In this document: one piece after another, positions 8,824 to 17,111 of the stretch
Position numbering within the stretch: the first letter of the stretch is position 1
Layout of the letters: each line of letters begins with the position of its first letter
Position numbers and translations under genes: made by a program
Notes under the pieces: model-generated
Seen by the model: only the letters and a program-made list of their open reading frames with translations
What the model was told of the DNA's origin: nothing
Databases searched by the model: none
From: Cellvibrio sp. KY-GH-1
Lineage (GTDB): Bacteria; Pseudomonadota; Gammaproteobacteria; Pseudomonadales; Cellvibrionaceae
NCBI RefSeq assembly: GCF_008806975.1
Contig: NZ_CP031728.1
Coordinates: 4,691,501 to 4,755,500, forward strand
DNA: 64,000 nt
Direction of reading: 5' to 3'

Positions 8824-9891
8824 GTGCGCGTGAACATTCGCTGGTGGTTATTGTTTGCAGCTTGTTGGTGTTTACCAGCAAATGCTGCGGTCGTTGTGCT
8901 TTACCACCACGTGAGCAATAACACACCCAAATCCACCAGCATTAGCCCAGCGGCGTTTGAAGCGCAGATGGATTACTTGGCCGACAACAATTTCACTATA
9001 GTTCCTTTACCAGAGCTGGTTGAAAAACTGCGCAAGGGCGAGCCACTGCCGGATAAAACTGTCGCCATCAGTTTTGATGATTCCTACGCAAGCGTTTATG
9101 AATCTGCATATCCCCGCTTAAAAAAACGCGGCTGGCCATTTACCTTTTTTGTGAATACCGATTCTGTCGGTGAATCCAAACTATTTGTCAGCTGGGATCA
9201 GTTGCGTGAAATGGCTAAGCACGGTGCTACTATTGCCAATCACACCAGCACTCACACTCATTTACCGCGCAACAATCCCGGCGAAAGCAAAAGCGATTAT
9301 CGCGCGCGTATTCGCGCTGATATTGAAAAAGCCCAACAAAAAATCAAACAGGAAATTGGCGATGCCCCCATGATGCTCGCCTATCCCTTTGGTGAATATG
9401 ATGTTGAGGTGCAGCAGATCGCAAAAAAAATGGGCTATATCGCATTTGGCCAGCAATCCGGGGTGCTTTACGAACAAGGCGATTTGCAAGCCGTACCGCG
9501 TTTCCCTTTCGGCGGTAGCTTTACCGAGCTGGACGATTTTATTATGAAGGTCAACACCAAGCCCATGCCCACCAGCGCGGTCAGTTTTTTTGCCAACAAA
9601 CAGGATGAGTTGGAAAATCTGACGGTGCGTGCAGGTGATAGACCCTGGTTGGTATTGAAATTGAGTGATGCGAGTTTGCTGAAAAAAATAAATTGTTTTG
9701 CAACCGGTCAAGGCCCAATTACTGTAGAAGTAATTGATCAGCAAGTCTGGGCACAGGCAAAACAACCGCTGAGCACCGGGCGCACCCGTTATAACTGCAC
9801 CGCGTATTCAGGAGAAAAAGGCCGCTTTTATTGGTACACGCAACAATGGCTGGCGACAGATAAAAATGGTAACTGGACTTACAAGGATTAA
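8824..9891 (+). CDS. Polysaccharide deacetylase (CE4 / NodB-like), exported
   Basis: 355 residues with an N-terminal signal peptide (about 1-21, ending ANA). The NodB domain spans roughly 22-230. Motif 1 is FDDSY (general base Asp plus metal-binding Asp) and motif 2 is HTSTHTHL, matching H(S/T)xxH for the divalent metal; a later YPFGEYD resembles motif 3. It would remove N- or O-acetyl groups from an envelope or extracellular polysaccharide. The C-terminal 120 residues form an extra domain I do not recognise. GTG at 8824 was chosen as the first start after the upstream gene; GTG at 8830 is possible. Convergent with the ParA-type gene. Confidence 0.9.
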   Translation: MRVNIRWWLLFAACWCLPANAAVVVLYHHVSNNTPKSTSISPAAFEAQMDYLADNNFTIVPLPELVEKLRKGEPLPDKTVAISFDDSYASVYESAYPRLKKRGWPFTFFVNTDSVGESKLFVSWDQLREMAKHGATIANHTSTHTHLPRNNPGESKSDYRARIRADIEKAQQKIKQEIGDAPMMLAYPFGEYDVEVQQIAKKMGYIAFGQQSGVLYEQGDLQAVPRFPFGGSFTELDDFIMKVNTKPMPTSAVSFFANKQDELENLTVRAGDRPWLVLKLSDASLLKKINCFATGQGPITVEVIDQQVWAQAKQPLSTGRTRYNCTAYSGEKGRFYWYTQQWLATDKNGNWTYKD

Positions 9892-9906
9892 GCGTCCACC
9901 TTTGCG

Positions 9907-10545
9907 TCAGGTTTTTGGTCCCGGTTCCAGCCACTCAATAATCTCTTGCCATTGCTGTAAATCTTTTTGCACGTGACGTGTCGGTAAATCAAAAATCGAA
10001 ATTCCATTCTCCATCGCACGAATATAATTTTGTGAATCGCGCAGGGTTCCAATCAAGGGAATTTGTACGCGCTGTAAAAAATCCATCAGCTCCTGATGAA
10101 ACCGTAAATGTGCGCGAGTGCGGTTGGCGATCATGCCGGCGCGAACGTTTTTGTCTAACAGTCCCGAGCGATAAAGTTGCATTAAAAAACGCAGTCCTGC
10201 TTTGATGTCGACGGGCGACGGCAAAATAGGAATCAGTAATTGGCTGGTTTTATCCGCGCGAAATAAACGCGAGTCTGCGTTAGGTTGCCAGCCGGCCGGC
10301 ATATCTTGAATCACCACCGTATCGGTGATATCTGCTTGAAATTCTTCCTCGGTGTTCAATGTGATTAATTCAATCACAGCGCAATTCGCCGGGCGGGATG
10401 CATGCCAGTCAGCGGCAGATTTTTGCGGGTCGCGATCAATTAGTACAGTAGGAATTTGACGGTTGGCGTAATGGCAGGCAATGCTGGTCGCGATAGTGGT
10501 TTTACCACAACCGCCTTTGGGATTTACTACCAGAATACTAGGCAT
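9907..10545 (-). CDS. ParA/MinD-type ATPase
   Basis: The product begins MPSILVVNPKGGCGKTT, the deviant Walker A (KGGxGKT) of ParA-family ATPases. ATG at 10545 is chosen because GGAGG lies upstream at a suitable distance; the longer frame to 10620 has no such signal. The 212-residue protein also has the expected acidic segment VVIQDMPAGWQ after the Walker A region. Without a parB or parS neighbour it is an orphan, so it is more likely to position a cellular cargo than to segregate the chromosome. It converges with the deacetylase with only 15 bases between the stops. Confidence 0.85.
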   Translation of the reverse strand: MPSILVVNPKGGCGKTTIATSIACHYANRQIPTVLIDRDPQKSAADWHASRPANCAVIELITLNTEEEFQADITDTVVIQDMPAGWQPNADSRLFRADKTSQLLIPILPSPVDIKAGLRFLMQLYRSGLLDKNVRAGMIANRTRAHLRFHQELMDFLQRVQIPLIGTLRDSQNYIRAMENGISIFDLPTRHVQKDLQQWQEIIEWLEPGPKT

Positions 10546-10623
10546 GGTGAGGTTAGTTCCTCCGTGGTAGTCAAAGTTTTTGTTGGCTGGTAAATCGGCT
10601 AACAGGATTATGCAAGGCAAATG

Positions 10624-10652
10624 TAAAAAAACCGCACTGGGTGCGGTTTTTA
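10624..10652 (-). terminator. Rho-independent terminator of the Ig-like lipoprotein gene
   Basis: AAAACCGCAC and GTGCGGTTTT form a 10-bp stem with loop TGG, followed on the minus strand by a T-run. It lies 24 bases beyond the stop of the minus-strand lipoprotein gene and separates it from the ParA-type gene. Confidence 0.85.
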
Positions 10653-10675
10653 GGTGATGGCATTTTACAGAAAAA

Positions 10676-12016
10676 TCACGGGCTAATGGTTAACTGAATG
10701 CTGTCTTTCAGTTCGGATCCATCAGTGCCGATAATAGTTTTGTTGTTTTTATCAAAGAGTCGGGTATTCAGTGTAATGATGGTACTGGTGGTCAATGTCA
10801 GCGAGTCTTTTACTTCGACTGTGACCTCACCATTTGCATTGACCGTAGCAGCCAGGTTATTTGCGTCAATGCCTGTGGGTAGGTTGGTGAAAGTCCACTC
10901 GCTATTGGTACCCTTATAAACCTCGGGGTCCAAATTGGTAGTGGTTGGATAAGTCACTTTAATGCGTGGGTTAATTTTACTTCCAACGGATATCGAGAGC
11001 GATTCGGTTGCGTTAGTGTTGGCGCTACTGATAATTTCAATTTTTTGTATGTCGGGCTTGGTGACTTTCACCACCAGCGTTTTGGTAATGCCATCACAGT
11101 CTGCTGTGAGGGTGACATCTGTCCCCTCGGCGCTCCCATCTGCAGCAGTAATTTCACCGGTGGTTGAATTAACCGTGAGGGCACTGGTGTTGCTGCTGGT
11201 GAGAGAGGCATTTTTGGTAATGTCGGCAGTGGAGGTATCACGATATGTGCCGGTGACTTTAATGGTTTTCTTTTGGCCCTGACGCAGTTCAAACGATTCA
11301 CTGGGCGTGAGATCTACACTGGCAAGGTTGGCCGCGATTGTGAATTGAAATTCAGGAGAGCTGATTTCCTTTTTGTCGTTGTCCAACCCAGTGGCTGTGA
11401 CATTAATAACGCCATTTTTTTTGGTGCTAAGTGTAGAGCTGTTAACATCGGGAAAGCTGGCGATATTAACTGGCGTGCTGCCAGTGATTTTCCAAGTCAA
11501 AGGAAATTCGTAGGACTTGCCGTCATCAAAGGTCGAGGTTGCTTTAAATGAAGTGTTTTTGCAAACGTCGACACTGGCATTGGCGCTGTCGTGACTAACG
11601 GCAACGCTTTTTAAATTGGCGTCGGTGAGTGTTACCATGGTCTCATCGGTAATGCCGGCGTAGGAGACCAGCAGTTTTACTTCGCCGGTATCACCTTTGG
11701 TATTTTTGCCCTCAAACAAACCATTTTTAATAGTGCCCAGCTTTTTATCTGATAGCTCCCAACTGGCTTTGCTGGTCAGGTCGGCAATAATTTTGCCCTC
11801 AGCGTTCAACCCATTCACTTTGAATTGGTGAGTGCCTTGTACATGCACGGTAATGTTGTCTTCGGTCAATGCAATTTGAGTGACGGTATTTTTCGTGGCA
11901 TCGACTGTTTGCGAAAAACGTGCGCTGTCACCATCGCCACCGCCGCAGCCCGTCAGCGTAATCAGTCCAACGCTGGCTATTAGTGCCAATGACAAATGAA
12001 ATCCTTTAGAACGCAT
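10676..12016 (-). CDS. Ig-like (BIG2-type) domain lipoprotein
   Basis: 446 residues from ATG at 12016. A signal sequence ends in the lipobox LTGC followed by a Gly-rich linker, so the protein is lipidated. The body consists of about four beta-sandwich repeats resembling bacterial Ig-like domains, with strands such as TVHVQGTHQFKV and TIKVTGTYRD and the recurrent phrase TTGEITAADG typical of BIG2 folds. Such proteins usually act in adhesion or surface structure. The start codon overlaps the stop of the upstream beta-barrel gene by 11 bases, so the two are translationally coupled and probably work together. Confidence 0.8.
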   Translation of the reverse strand: MRSKGFHLSLALIASVGLITLTGCGGGDGDSARFSQTVDATKNTVTQIALTEDNITVHVQGTHQFKVNGLNAEGKIIADLTSKASWELSDKKLGTIKNGLFEGKNTKGDTGEVKLLVSYAGITDETMVTLTDANLKSVAVSHDSANASVDVCKNTSFKATSTFDDGKSYEFPLTWKITGSTPVNIASFPDVNSSTLSTKKNGVINVTATGLDNDKKEISSPEFQFTIAANLASVDLTPSESFELRQGQKKTIKVTGTYRDTSTADITKNASLTSSNTSALTVNSTTGEITAADGSAEGTDVTLTADCDGITKTLVVKVTKPDIQKIEIISSANTNATESLSISVGSKINPRIKVTYPTTTNLDPEVYKGTNSEWTFTNLPTGIDANNLAATVNANGEVTVEVKDSLTLTTSTIITLNTRLFDKNNKTIIGTDGSELKDSIQLTISP

Positions 12017-12584
12017 AGCTAACTCCCAGGCCGCAGCCATCTACTCGTAAATCATCATCGTTGTAAGAGCGAACACAATCCAGTGTCCACGAATAAGGCT
12101 TTCCTTCAATAATCGGATCTTGCAGGGAAAAGCCGAAGCTAAAACCGGAAAAGGTATCGCTATGCGGTTCTGTACTAACACGTGGCAGGTGATATTCAAG
12201 CTCAGTTGATGCGTAGCCTAGCAGTACACTGATTTTTAAATCACTCGGCTCATGCTCAGGATTTGTCAGTGTGATATAGGCTCCGGTTTGCTCGGTGATC
12301 TCTACGGTCATCCCGTTCTTTTCGTCATCGCTCATAGGAACCCCTACAACACCTTGCAGGCCGATACCATCCAAAATGCCGTCGGTAAATTCCAAGCCGC
12401 CTTTAAATTGGAATACGGTCGGAGAGAAGCGGCTGTGGGTCAGGTTATCGGATTTGCTGGACACCTGGGTGTAGACTGCTTGGCCGGAAACGTGAAAATC
12501 CAGCGGAATGTCTGCATTTGCGCCGGTGCTGGCAAGAGCGCCTAACAGCAGTGCGCTCAGGGGAGTAACCAGTTGTTTACACAT
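12006..12584 (-). CDS. Outer-membrane beta-barrel-like protein
   Basis: 192 residues from ATG at 12584, which is preceded by AAGGA; the frame extends to 12608 but lacks a ribosome site there. A signal peptide (cleavage after ANA near residue 24) is followed by alternating hydrophobic strands, and the protein ends in GLGVSYAF with C-terminal Phe, the classic outer-membrane barrel signature. No named family is certain. It is the first gene of a two-gene unit with the Ig-like lipoprotein. Confidence 0.7.
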   Translation of the reverse strand: MCKQLVTPLSALLLGALASTGANADIPLDFHVSGQAVYTQVSSKSDNLTHSRFSPTVFQFKGGLEFTDGILDGIGLQGVVGVPMSDDEKNGMTVEITEQTGAYITLTNPEHEPSDLKISVLLGYASTELEYHLPRVSTEPHSDTFSGFSFGFSLQDPIIEGKPYSWTLDCVRSYNDDDLRVDGCGLGVSYAF

Positions 12585-12658
12585 AAGTATTCCTTGCTGT
12601 GTTATCAATGAGGTGTGTAGGTAGTACTAAATTACATTTGAACGTTTATTTGAAATTG

Positions 12659-13453
12659 TTACTCAAGATCGTTACTGCGGATCACTGTGCGCAATTCGTG
12701 GATATAGGCACTGCCGCGTCCGGAATATTTGCCCAGTTCTGCCACCATTGCATGGCCGGTAAAGGCCGCTGGCTGGTCGCGCAACTGTGCGCGCAGTTGG
12801 CGCCAGGGGCGATAGGCATTGTGGGTATTTATGTTGTTGAAGTATGCCGTAAGCGATTCTTCCACATTGTTAAACTTTTTAACTTCGTGCTTGGCGTGTG
12901 TCGAGCGCTTGCTCGGCACTATGCCGCAGCCGGGTTTATAACACCAGTGACCAAATAAATTGTGGGCTTCTTCCGCAAAACGCGAGGTGCCCCAACCGGA
13001 TTCCACCGCCGCTTGCGCCAGTACCATCGCGGAGGGAATGCTATCCACGCGCAGCAATAAAATATCAACCGCTTTCGCATCATCCGGATAGGTTTCATAA
13101 GTCACATGAAATTTTTCGCGTAGCTTTTCCAAATTGCGTTTGTTCACGCCGCTAATAGTTTGTGAACTGTCCCGCTCGGCTTTGATTTTTAATAAACGCT
13201 CGCGCGATTGTAATAACTTGGTATTTTTTTCTTCTACCAAGGGGCGCAACATAGCCAGGAATTGTTCCTTGCGCTCCGGCGTTTGGTCGATAGCGGCAAA
13301 GTCAGGCAAAAGGGTGCTGCTGGTAAGTTCATCCTCGTCCATAAAGACTTGCTGTAGGGGTGTACTCATCAGCCCTATGACCAGTACCAGTGTCGCCAGT
13401 GGGAAGGCGATAAGCGAAAGACCGAGAAACCATTGTGAAGCGTGTTTGTTCAT
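12659..13453 (-). CDS. Bax-like glucosaminidase-domain protein
   Basis: 264 residues with an N-terminal membrane anchor (about 10-30). The second half is a peptidoglycan glucosaminidase domain: AQAAVESGWGTSRFA contains the catalytic Glu and the conserved ESGWGTSRF signature, followed by AHNLFGHWC and a later YFNNINTHNAYRPWR. E. coli Bax has this same arrangement. It probably cleaves peptidoglycan glycan strands in the periplasm while tethered to the inner membrane. It lies downstream of the replication-type genes on the same strand, with a gap of about 45 bases. Confidence 0.85.
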   Translation of the reverse strand: MNKHASQWFLGLSLIAFPLATLVLVIGLMSTPLQQVFMDEDELTSSTLLPDFAAIDQTPERKEQFLAMLRPLVEEKNTKLLQSRERLLKIKAERDSSQTISGVNKRNLEKLREKFHVTYETYPDDAKAVDILLLRVDSIPSAMVLAQAAVESGWGTSRFAEEAHNLFGHWCYKPGCGIVPSKRSTHAKHEVKKFNNVEESLTAYFNNINTHNAYRPWRQLRAQLRDQPAAFTGHAMVAELGKYSGRGSAYIHELRTVIRSNDLE

Positions 13454-13498
13454 TGCGTGAATTTACCTGGGTGTTGCGGTTGATTGAAAACGTAAAAA

Positions 13499-14188
13499 TT
13501 AAATATCCAGTTGTTTGCGCAGCTCTTCCATGCGCTTGAGATTCTCTTCGCGGCTGAGCGGAGTTTCGATTGTTTGCGGCAGTGCCGGCGCATTGGGTGC
13601 CGGTAATTGCTCGCCGTTCATAACTCGCTCGCAAATCTTTAAGTAGTGGCGCTCGTAAATCGGGAAGGCAATTTTTTCCGCATTGCTTGCTAAAAAATAC
13701 CAATCGCTGGCACAACCGGCGTGATACACCGCCGGATGGCTCCAGTGGTAAGCCGCTTTAGGGCTGGAAGCGCGGCAGGCCTCTACATAGGCAGCGTGAG
13801 CGTCGATCAAGCCGAACTTTTCCGGCTCGCCCTGACAGGCGCGAATCATACGGTGCAATGTAGGTAAATACTCTGACTCTTCTATCACTTTGCGTGCGCC
13901 GCGCAAAATAGTTTCCGGCGCAAACTGCGCGAGCGAATTTAGCCAGAGGCGGCGCGCTTGGTTGAGCAGTTCATTGTCTTTAAACGCGCTGTAATACTGG
14001 TTGTGATAATTAATGCGGAACAGGGCAAACACCTGATTAATCGCATCGATATGTGCATCGGTAGGTGCGCTGTTCTGCTCGCGTTGCGCACGCGCTGAAT
14101 CAGCTGGCCCAGCTGCGGTCGTTGAGCTGTTCTGCGAGGCTGCTATCTCTTGTGCGACCTGATGAATGAGGGATTTGCTGTCCTGCAT
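13499..14188 (-). CDS. Phage lambda P-like replication protein
   Basis: 229 residues. The segment from about 45 to 150 (INQVFALFRINYHNQYYSAF, then LNQARRLWLNSLAQFAPETI) is typical of chromosomal homologues annotated as replication protein P; lambda P loads or remodels the DnaB helicase at the origin. No other phage genes lie nearby. The start is inside the 3' end of the DnaT-domain gene, an 89-base overlap in another frame, with AGCAGG before ATG at 14188. Pairing with a DnaT-type gene suggests a helicase-loading or primosome role; that role is inferred. Confidence 0.75.
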   Translation of the reverse strand: MQDSKSLIHQVAQEIAASQNSSTTAAGPADSARAQREQNSAPTDAHIDAINQVFALFRINYHNQYYSAFKDNELLNQARRLWLNSLAQFAPETILRGARKVIEESEYLPTLHRMIRACQGEPEKFGLIDAHAAYVEACRASSPKAAYHWSHPAVYHAGCASDWYFLASNAEKIAFPIYERHYLKICERVMNGEQLPAPNAPALPQTIETPLSREENLKRMEELRKQLDI

Positions 14189-15293
14189 GGTTAACCTGCT
14201 GCGAGTTGACGGTGGTTAATGCGTGTTGTTTGGCCCAGTGATATTTCACGTGCTGCAAAAATTTGGTGTTCCAACTGGCGTAGACCTGATTGCTGTCGCG
14301 CCAGAAAAGCACGAACTCGGCGACCTGCTGCTGCGCGAATTTCAAATCGATATTGGCCAGCTTTAACACGTCATAGACATCTTTACCCGGCTGCCAGTTC
14401 TCGGGAATGCGTTTTGGTTCGGTATCGTGTTCCAGCGCCGAGTTGTAACGGAGCCATTGGCGTTTTACATGCTGGATAAATTTGCTGTTCCAGGTGCGGC
14501 CTACTTCGCCGCGCTCTTGCCAATAAACGACAAATTCCGGAATCGAATCTTCCACAAACGCGAGGCTGATGCCAGCGTGCTTCACCAGCACTTCCAGCGC
14601 ATCGCGCGTGGGGCGCCATTGGCTGTGCATGGCAGTTTCCAGATCGCGCTTTAAAAACTCGGCATCGCGCTCGCGCACTTGTCGCTCTTTATCTTCGCGT
14701 TGCTGACGTGCGTTCAGGGTTTCGTAGTTGCGCCACTTGTGCAGCACATCCTTTAAAAATTTCGCGCCCCAGCTGTGGCTGGTTTCCCCGCGCTCGCGCC
14801 AGTAGGTCACAAACTCGGGCAACTGTTGCCACACAAATTCCGGTGGGATCGCGTACTGGGCGATTTGCTTGAGCAATTCCTGGTCCGGCTGCCAGTGAGG
14901 TGGAATCAGGTTGGCGCCCGGTGTGATTTGCGGCGCGACAGAAACCGCAGCGGCAACGCCCGGAATCGGTTGCGATGTTTGTGTCGGCGCACTATCGAGC
15001 GATAAGGTCAGGCGACGGCTCTCTGCAAAGGGGGCAGATACCAGTTGGATTACACCTTTGTCGTGCAGGCTGCGGCTGATGCGCTGGATGTCATAGTCAG
15101 TCCAGAAGGGCAACATCCGCTCGGCCCAATCGCCACCCACGTCCAGCCACTGGCGGCCATTGGCCTGGGTTAGCGGGAGAAAGCAAGCCAGCTCCGCCAA
15201 AACCCCCAGCATGCAGGCCTCCTCCAGGCCGATAGTAGCGGCAAGGGAAGGCGAAATCAGCAGTGGGCGTTCGGGAATCAGGGGTGACGTCAT
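14100..15293 (-). CDS. Primosomal DnaT-like protein with three tandem DnaT ssDNA-binding domains
   Basis: 397 residues from ATG at 15293; the frame runs to a TTG at 15317. Residues about 5-100 resemble the winged-helix N-domain of DnaT-like proteins. Three copies of the DnaT C-terminal domain follow at about 131-190, 224-282 and 297-354. Each starts with W(Q/R)P, carries PEFV.YW or AEFVLFW, then S/TWNxKF and a (K/R)xxWxx end (SWGAKFLKD, TWNSKFIQH, SWNTKFLQH). DnaT takes part in PriA-dependent replication restart; the triplication implies multivalent ssDNA binding. Its 3' end overlaps the lambda-P-like gene. Confidence 0.85.
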   Translation of the reverse strand: MTSPLIPERPLLISPSLAATIGLEEACMLGVLAELACFLPLTQANGRQWLDVGGDWAERMLPFWTDYDIQRISRSLHDKGVIQLVSAPFAESRRLTLSLDSAPTQTSQPIPGVAAAVSVAPQITPGANLIPPHWQPDQELLKQIAQYAIPPEFVWQQLPEFVTYWRERGETSHSWGAKFLKDVLHKWRNYETLNARQQREDKERQVRERDAEFLKRDLETAMHSQWRPTRDALEVLVKHAGISLAFVEDSIPEFVVYWQERGEVGRTWNSKFIQHVKRQWLRYNSALEHDTEPKRIPENWQPGKDVYDVLKLANIDLKFAQQQVAEFVLFWRDSNQVYASWNTKFLQHVKYHWAKQHALTTVNSQQVNHAGQQIPHSSGRTRDSSLAEQLNDRSWAS

Positions 15294-15542
15294 GGCAATA
15301 ACAGGGCCAAAGCCCAAAAAATTCTAGGTCGGGAATTGTAGGCTGATAGGGTAAAGGATGCCAGTGGCACCAGTAGGTTATATCCGCATCGTATGTAGGA
15401 TTTTAACTACAAGTCCAATGTTTGAGATCGGTTACATGAATCTTGATGTTGGCGTTTAAGTGTGTAGATGAGTGTGGTTATGAGAGCTACCATTCACTGC
15501 CTTTTCGCGAAAGGGAAACAATATTCACAATAGGAGAAGCTT

Positions 15543-16142
15543 ATGTTTTGGGTTAACTTGGGATTGCGTTGTAAAAAATATGGTTCGTGCTCATCATTGC
15601 TTTTAAAGGGCGTGAGTTATTTATTGCCCGCAATGGTTGTTTTTTGTGTGCTGCCGACAAATGCTGCCTATGTCTGTCAACAATATGAGTCATGTGCAAT
15701 GATAAATAAGGGCTATTATTGGGAAAGAGTTTGCAAGCCTGCGCAAAATTGTACTTGGGTGCCTGATGCTCCATCCTCGCCACCATCACCATCACCATCA
15801 CCATCACCATCACCACAAGCGCAACCTCCAGTACAACCACCACCACCGCAATCGCCCTCCAAGGAATGCTTGTTACTAGAGGCTCAAATTGAACACTACT
15901 ATTTACAATGTACAGCTGATGCAAAAAGGAAGTTTGTTGAAAATTCTGCATTGTGTCCGCCTAGCACATCAAACACTGTTGAGGGTGGAGTTAATGGTCC
16001 TGTGTCTGGTAGCGCTTCAAATACTACTAGTCCAAATAGTACATGTGTTAGTGGTCATATGCGTGTACAAGGTGCTGACATGGGGCAATGTGCGGCTAAT
16101 AGGTCTGCGCTAAATATTAACTATGTTAATCAATGTAAATAA
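15543..16142 (+). CDS. Secreted Cys-rich protein with Ser-Pro repeat, unknown function
   Basis: 199 residues, not recognised. A signal peptide-like segment lies at about 22-42 (ending TNA). A short Cys-rich domain follows (CQQYESCAMINKGYYWERVC), then a Ser-Pro run of about five repeats with a Pro-rich tail, then a second Cys-containing domain. Base composition is visibly more AT-rich than the flanks. ATG at 15543 is preceded by GGAGAAG. It shares its 3' end region with the following gene on the same strand. Confidence 0.65.
   Translation: MFWVNLGLRCKKYGSCSSLLLKGVSYLLPAMVVFCVLPTNAAYVCQQYESCAMINKGYYWERVCKPAQNCTWVPDAPSSPPSPSPSPSPSPQAQPPVQPPPPQSPSKECLLLEAQIEHYYLQCTADAKRKFVENSALCPPSTSNTVEGGVNGPVSGSASNTTSPNSTCVSGHMRVQGADMGQCAANRSALNINYVNQCK
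15780..15816 (+). repeat. Hexanucleotide repeat (CCATCA)n inside a coding region
   Basis: About six tandem CCATCA units encode the Ser-Pro run of the secreted protein. Unit length is a multiple of three, so slippage would change linker length without shifting the frame. Confidence 0.8.
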
Positions 16143-16173
16143 TTTGCTTATGAAGCTATTAAAGGACGGTGTC

Positions 16174-17010
16174 GTGCAAATACCTAAATTCAAATTACTT
16201 GTTCTTTCATTGTTGTTAATTAGTTGTTGTATTGGGATGTTTTGGTTTTTTTTGGAGCACACTGATCAAGCTAAATTAGCAGAGAGCGAAAGTGGGGAAG
16301 GATTGGCGTTAGCCCAAACTACTTCCTCTGATTCTACGAGTCCTTATGCAGCTTCTGTTGCATTGCCCTTAGTCAAGAAAAATGGAGATGCCTTGCGTGG
16401 ATTTATGGGAACTCCTGCAGAAACAGCTGAAGTAAAAAAATGGTTTGCCCAACATGGTGAATTATTTAGTGAAGAAGATCTTGAATATCAAAGTTATGAT
16501 GAGAGTACGCTCAGGCAATTGGGAAATGATGGTGATATTCGTGCATTACACCGCTTGGCTAAGATGTGTGTTGATAAAGACCATTATATGCTCGAAGGGT
16601 ATGGGGGCGCAGTAGCAGAGGAGTATCTTTGGAGGGCTGCTGTCTTGGGGTCATCAAAAGCACTAGCTGATTTGGCTTTAATGTATGATGCTCGTGTTTT
16701 TGGAACACCAGGCATATCAGCTACCGAAAAGCGCTTGGCTGTCATTGAGGTTTTGGCTAGATATGATGCAGCCTCTTATCGAGGTAACAGATATCCAAAT
16801 ATAAATGACGCAAGTGTTTTTAAAGAAACCTATCAAATCAATTTGTCGACAGAAGAACAATTAAAGGTGAATAACCGAGCGCAAGAAATTTACGATAGCT
16901 TATCGAAGAGGCGCAGTGAGTTAGGGTTGGATGAATTTGATAACTCAGTTCCCGACTCGGTAGAAAAATTTTTTGAGGTTCAGGAGTCAATTTTCAAAGA
17001 GAATTTATAG
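16174..17010 (+). CDS. Membrane-anchored Sel1-like repeat protein
   Basis: 278 residues from GTG at 16174, chosen because AAAGGA lies 7 bases upstream; ATG at 16150 is an alternative without a ribosome site. An N-terminal hydrophobic segment (LLVLSLLLISCCIGMFWFFL) is a signal anchor. Residues about 100-180 contain Sel1/TPR-like helical repeats: GDIRALHRLAKMC, then EEYLWRAAVLGSSKALADLALMYD. Sel1 repeats usually mediate protein-protein contact in the envelope. It is AT-rich like the gene before it, and the pair looks like a transferred two-gene unit. A terminator follows. Confidence 0.7.
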   Translation: MQIPKFKLLVLSLLLISCCIGMFWFFLEHTDQAKLAESESGEGLALAQTTSSDSTSPYAASVALPLVKKNGDALRGFMGTPAETAEVKKWFAQHGELFSEEDLEYQSYDESTLRQLGNDGDIRALHRLAKMCVDKDHYMLEGYGGAVAEEYLWRAAVLGSSKALADLALMYDARVFGTPGISATEKRLAVIEVLARYDAASYRGNRYPNINDASVFKETYQINLSTEEQLKVNNRAQEIYDSLSKRRSELGLDEFDNSVPDSVEKFFEVQESIFKENL

Positions 17011-17036
17011 TTAATATTTTTTTGATTTGAATGTTT

Positions 17037-17059
17037 GCCGGGCCGTTGTCCGGCTTTTT
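17037..17059 (+). terminator. Rho-independent terminator
   Basis: Short stem GCCGG / CCGGC with an 8-base loop followed by TTTTT, 27 bases after the Sel1-like gene stop and before the convergent kinase gene. Confidence 0.65.
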
Positions 17060-17111
17060 GTTTATAGGTAAACGTTTAGGTCTGGGGGTAAGTTTAATAA
17101 ATTAAACCACC

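Noticed and set aside
13499..15293. Interpretation as part of a prophage
   Set aside because: The P-like gene suggests phage, but no integrase, capsid, tail, lysis or terminase gene flanks it, and neighbours look chromosomal.
15503..15512. TTTCGCGAAA palindrome before the secreted protein gene
   Set aside because: Only 10 bp and close to the ribosome site; too short to claim as an operator.
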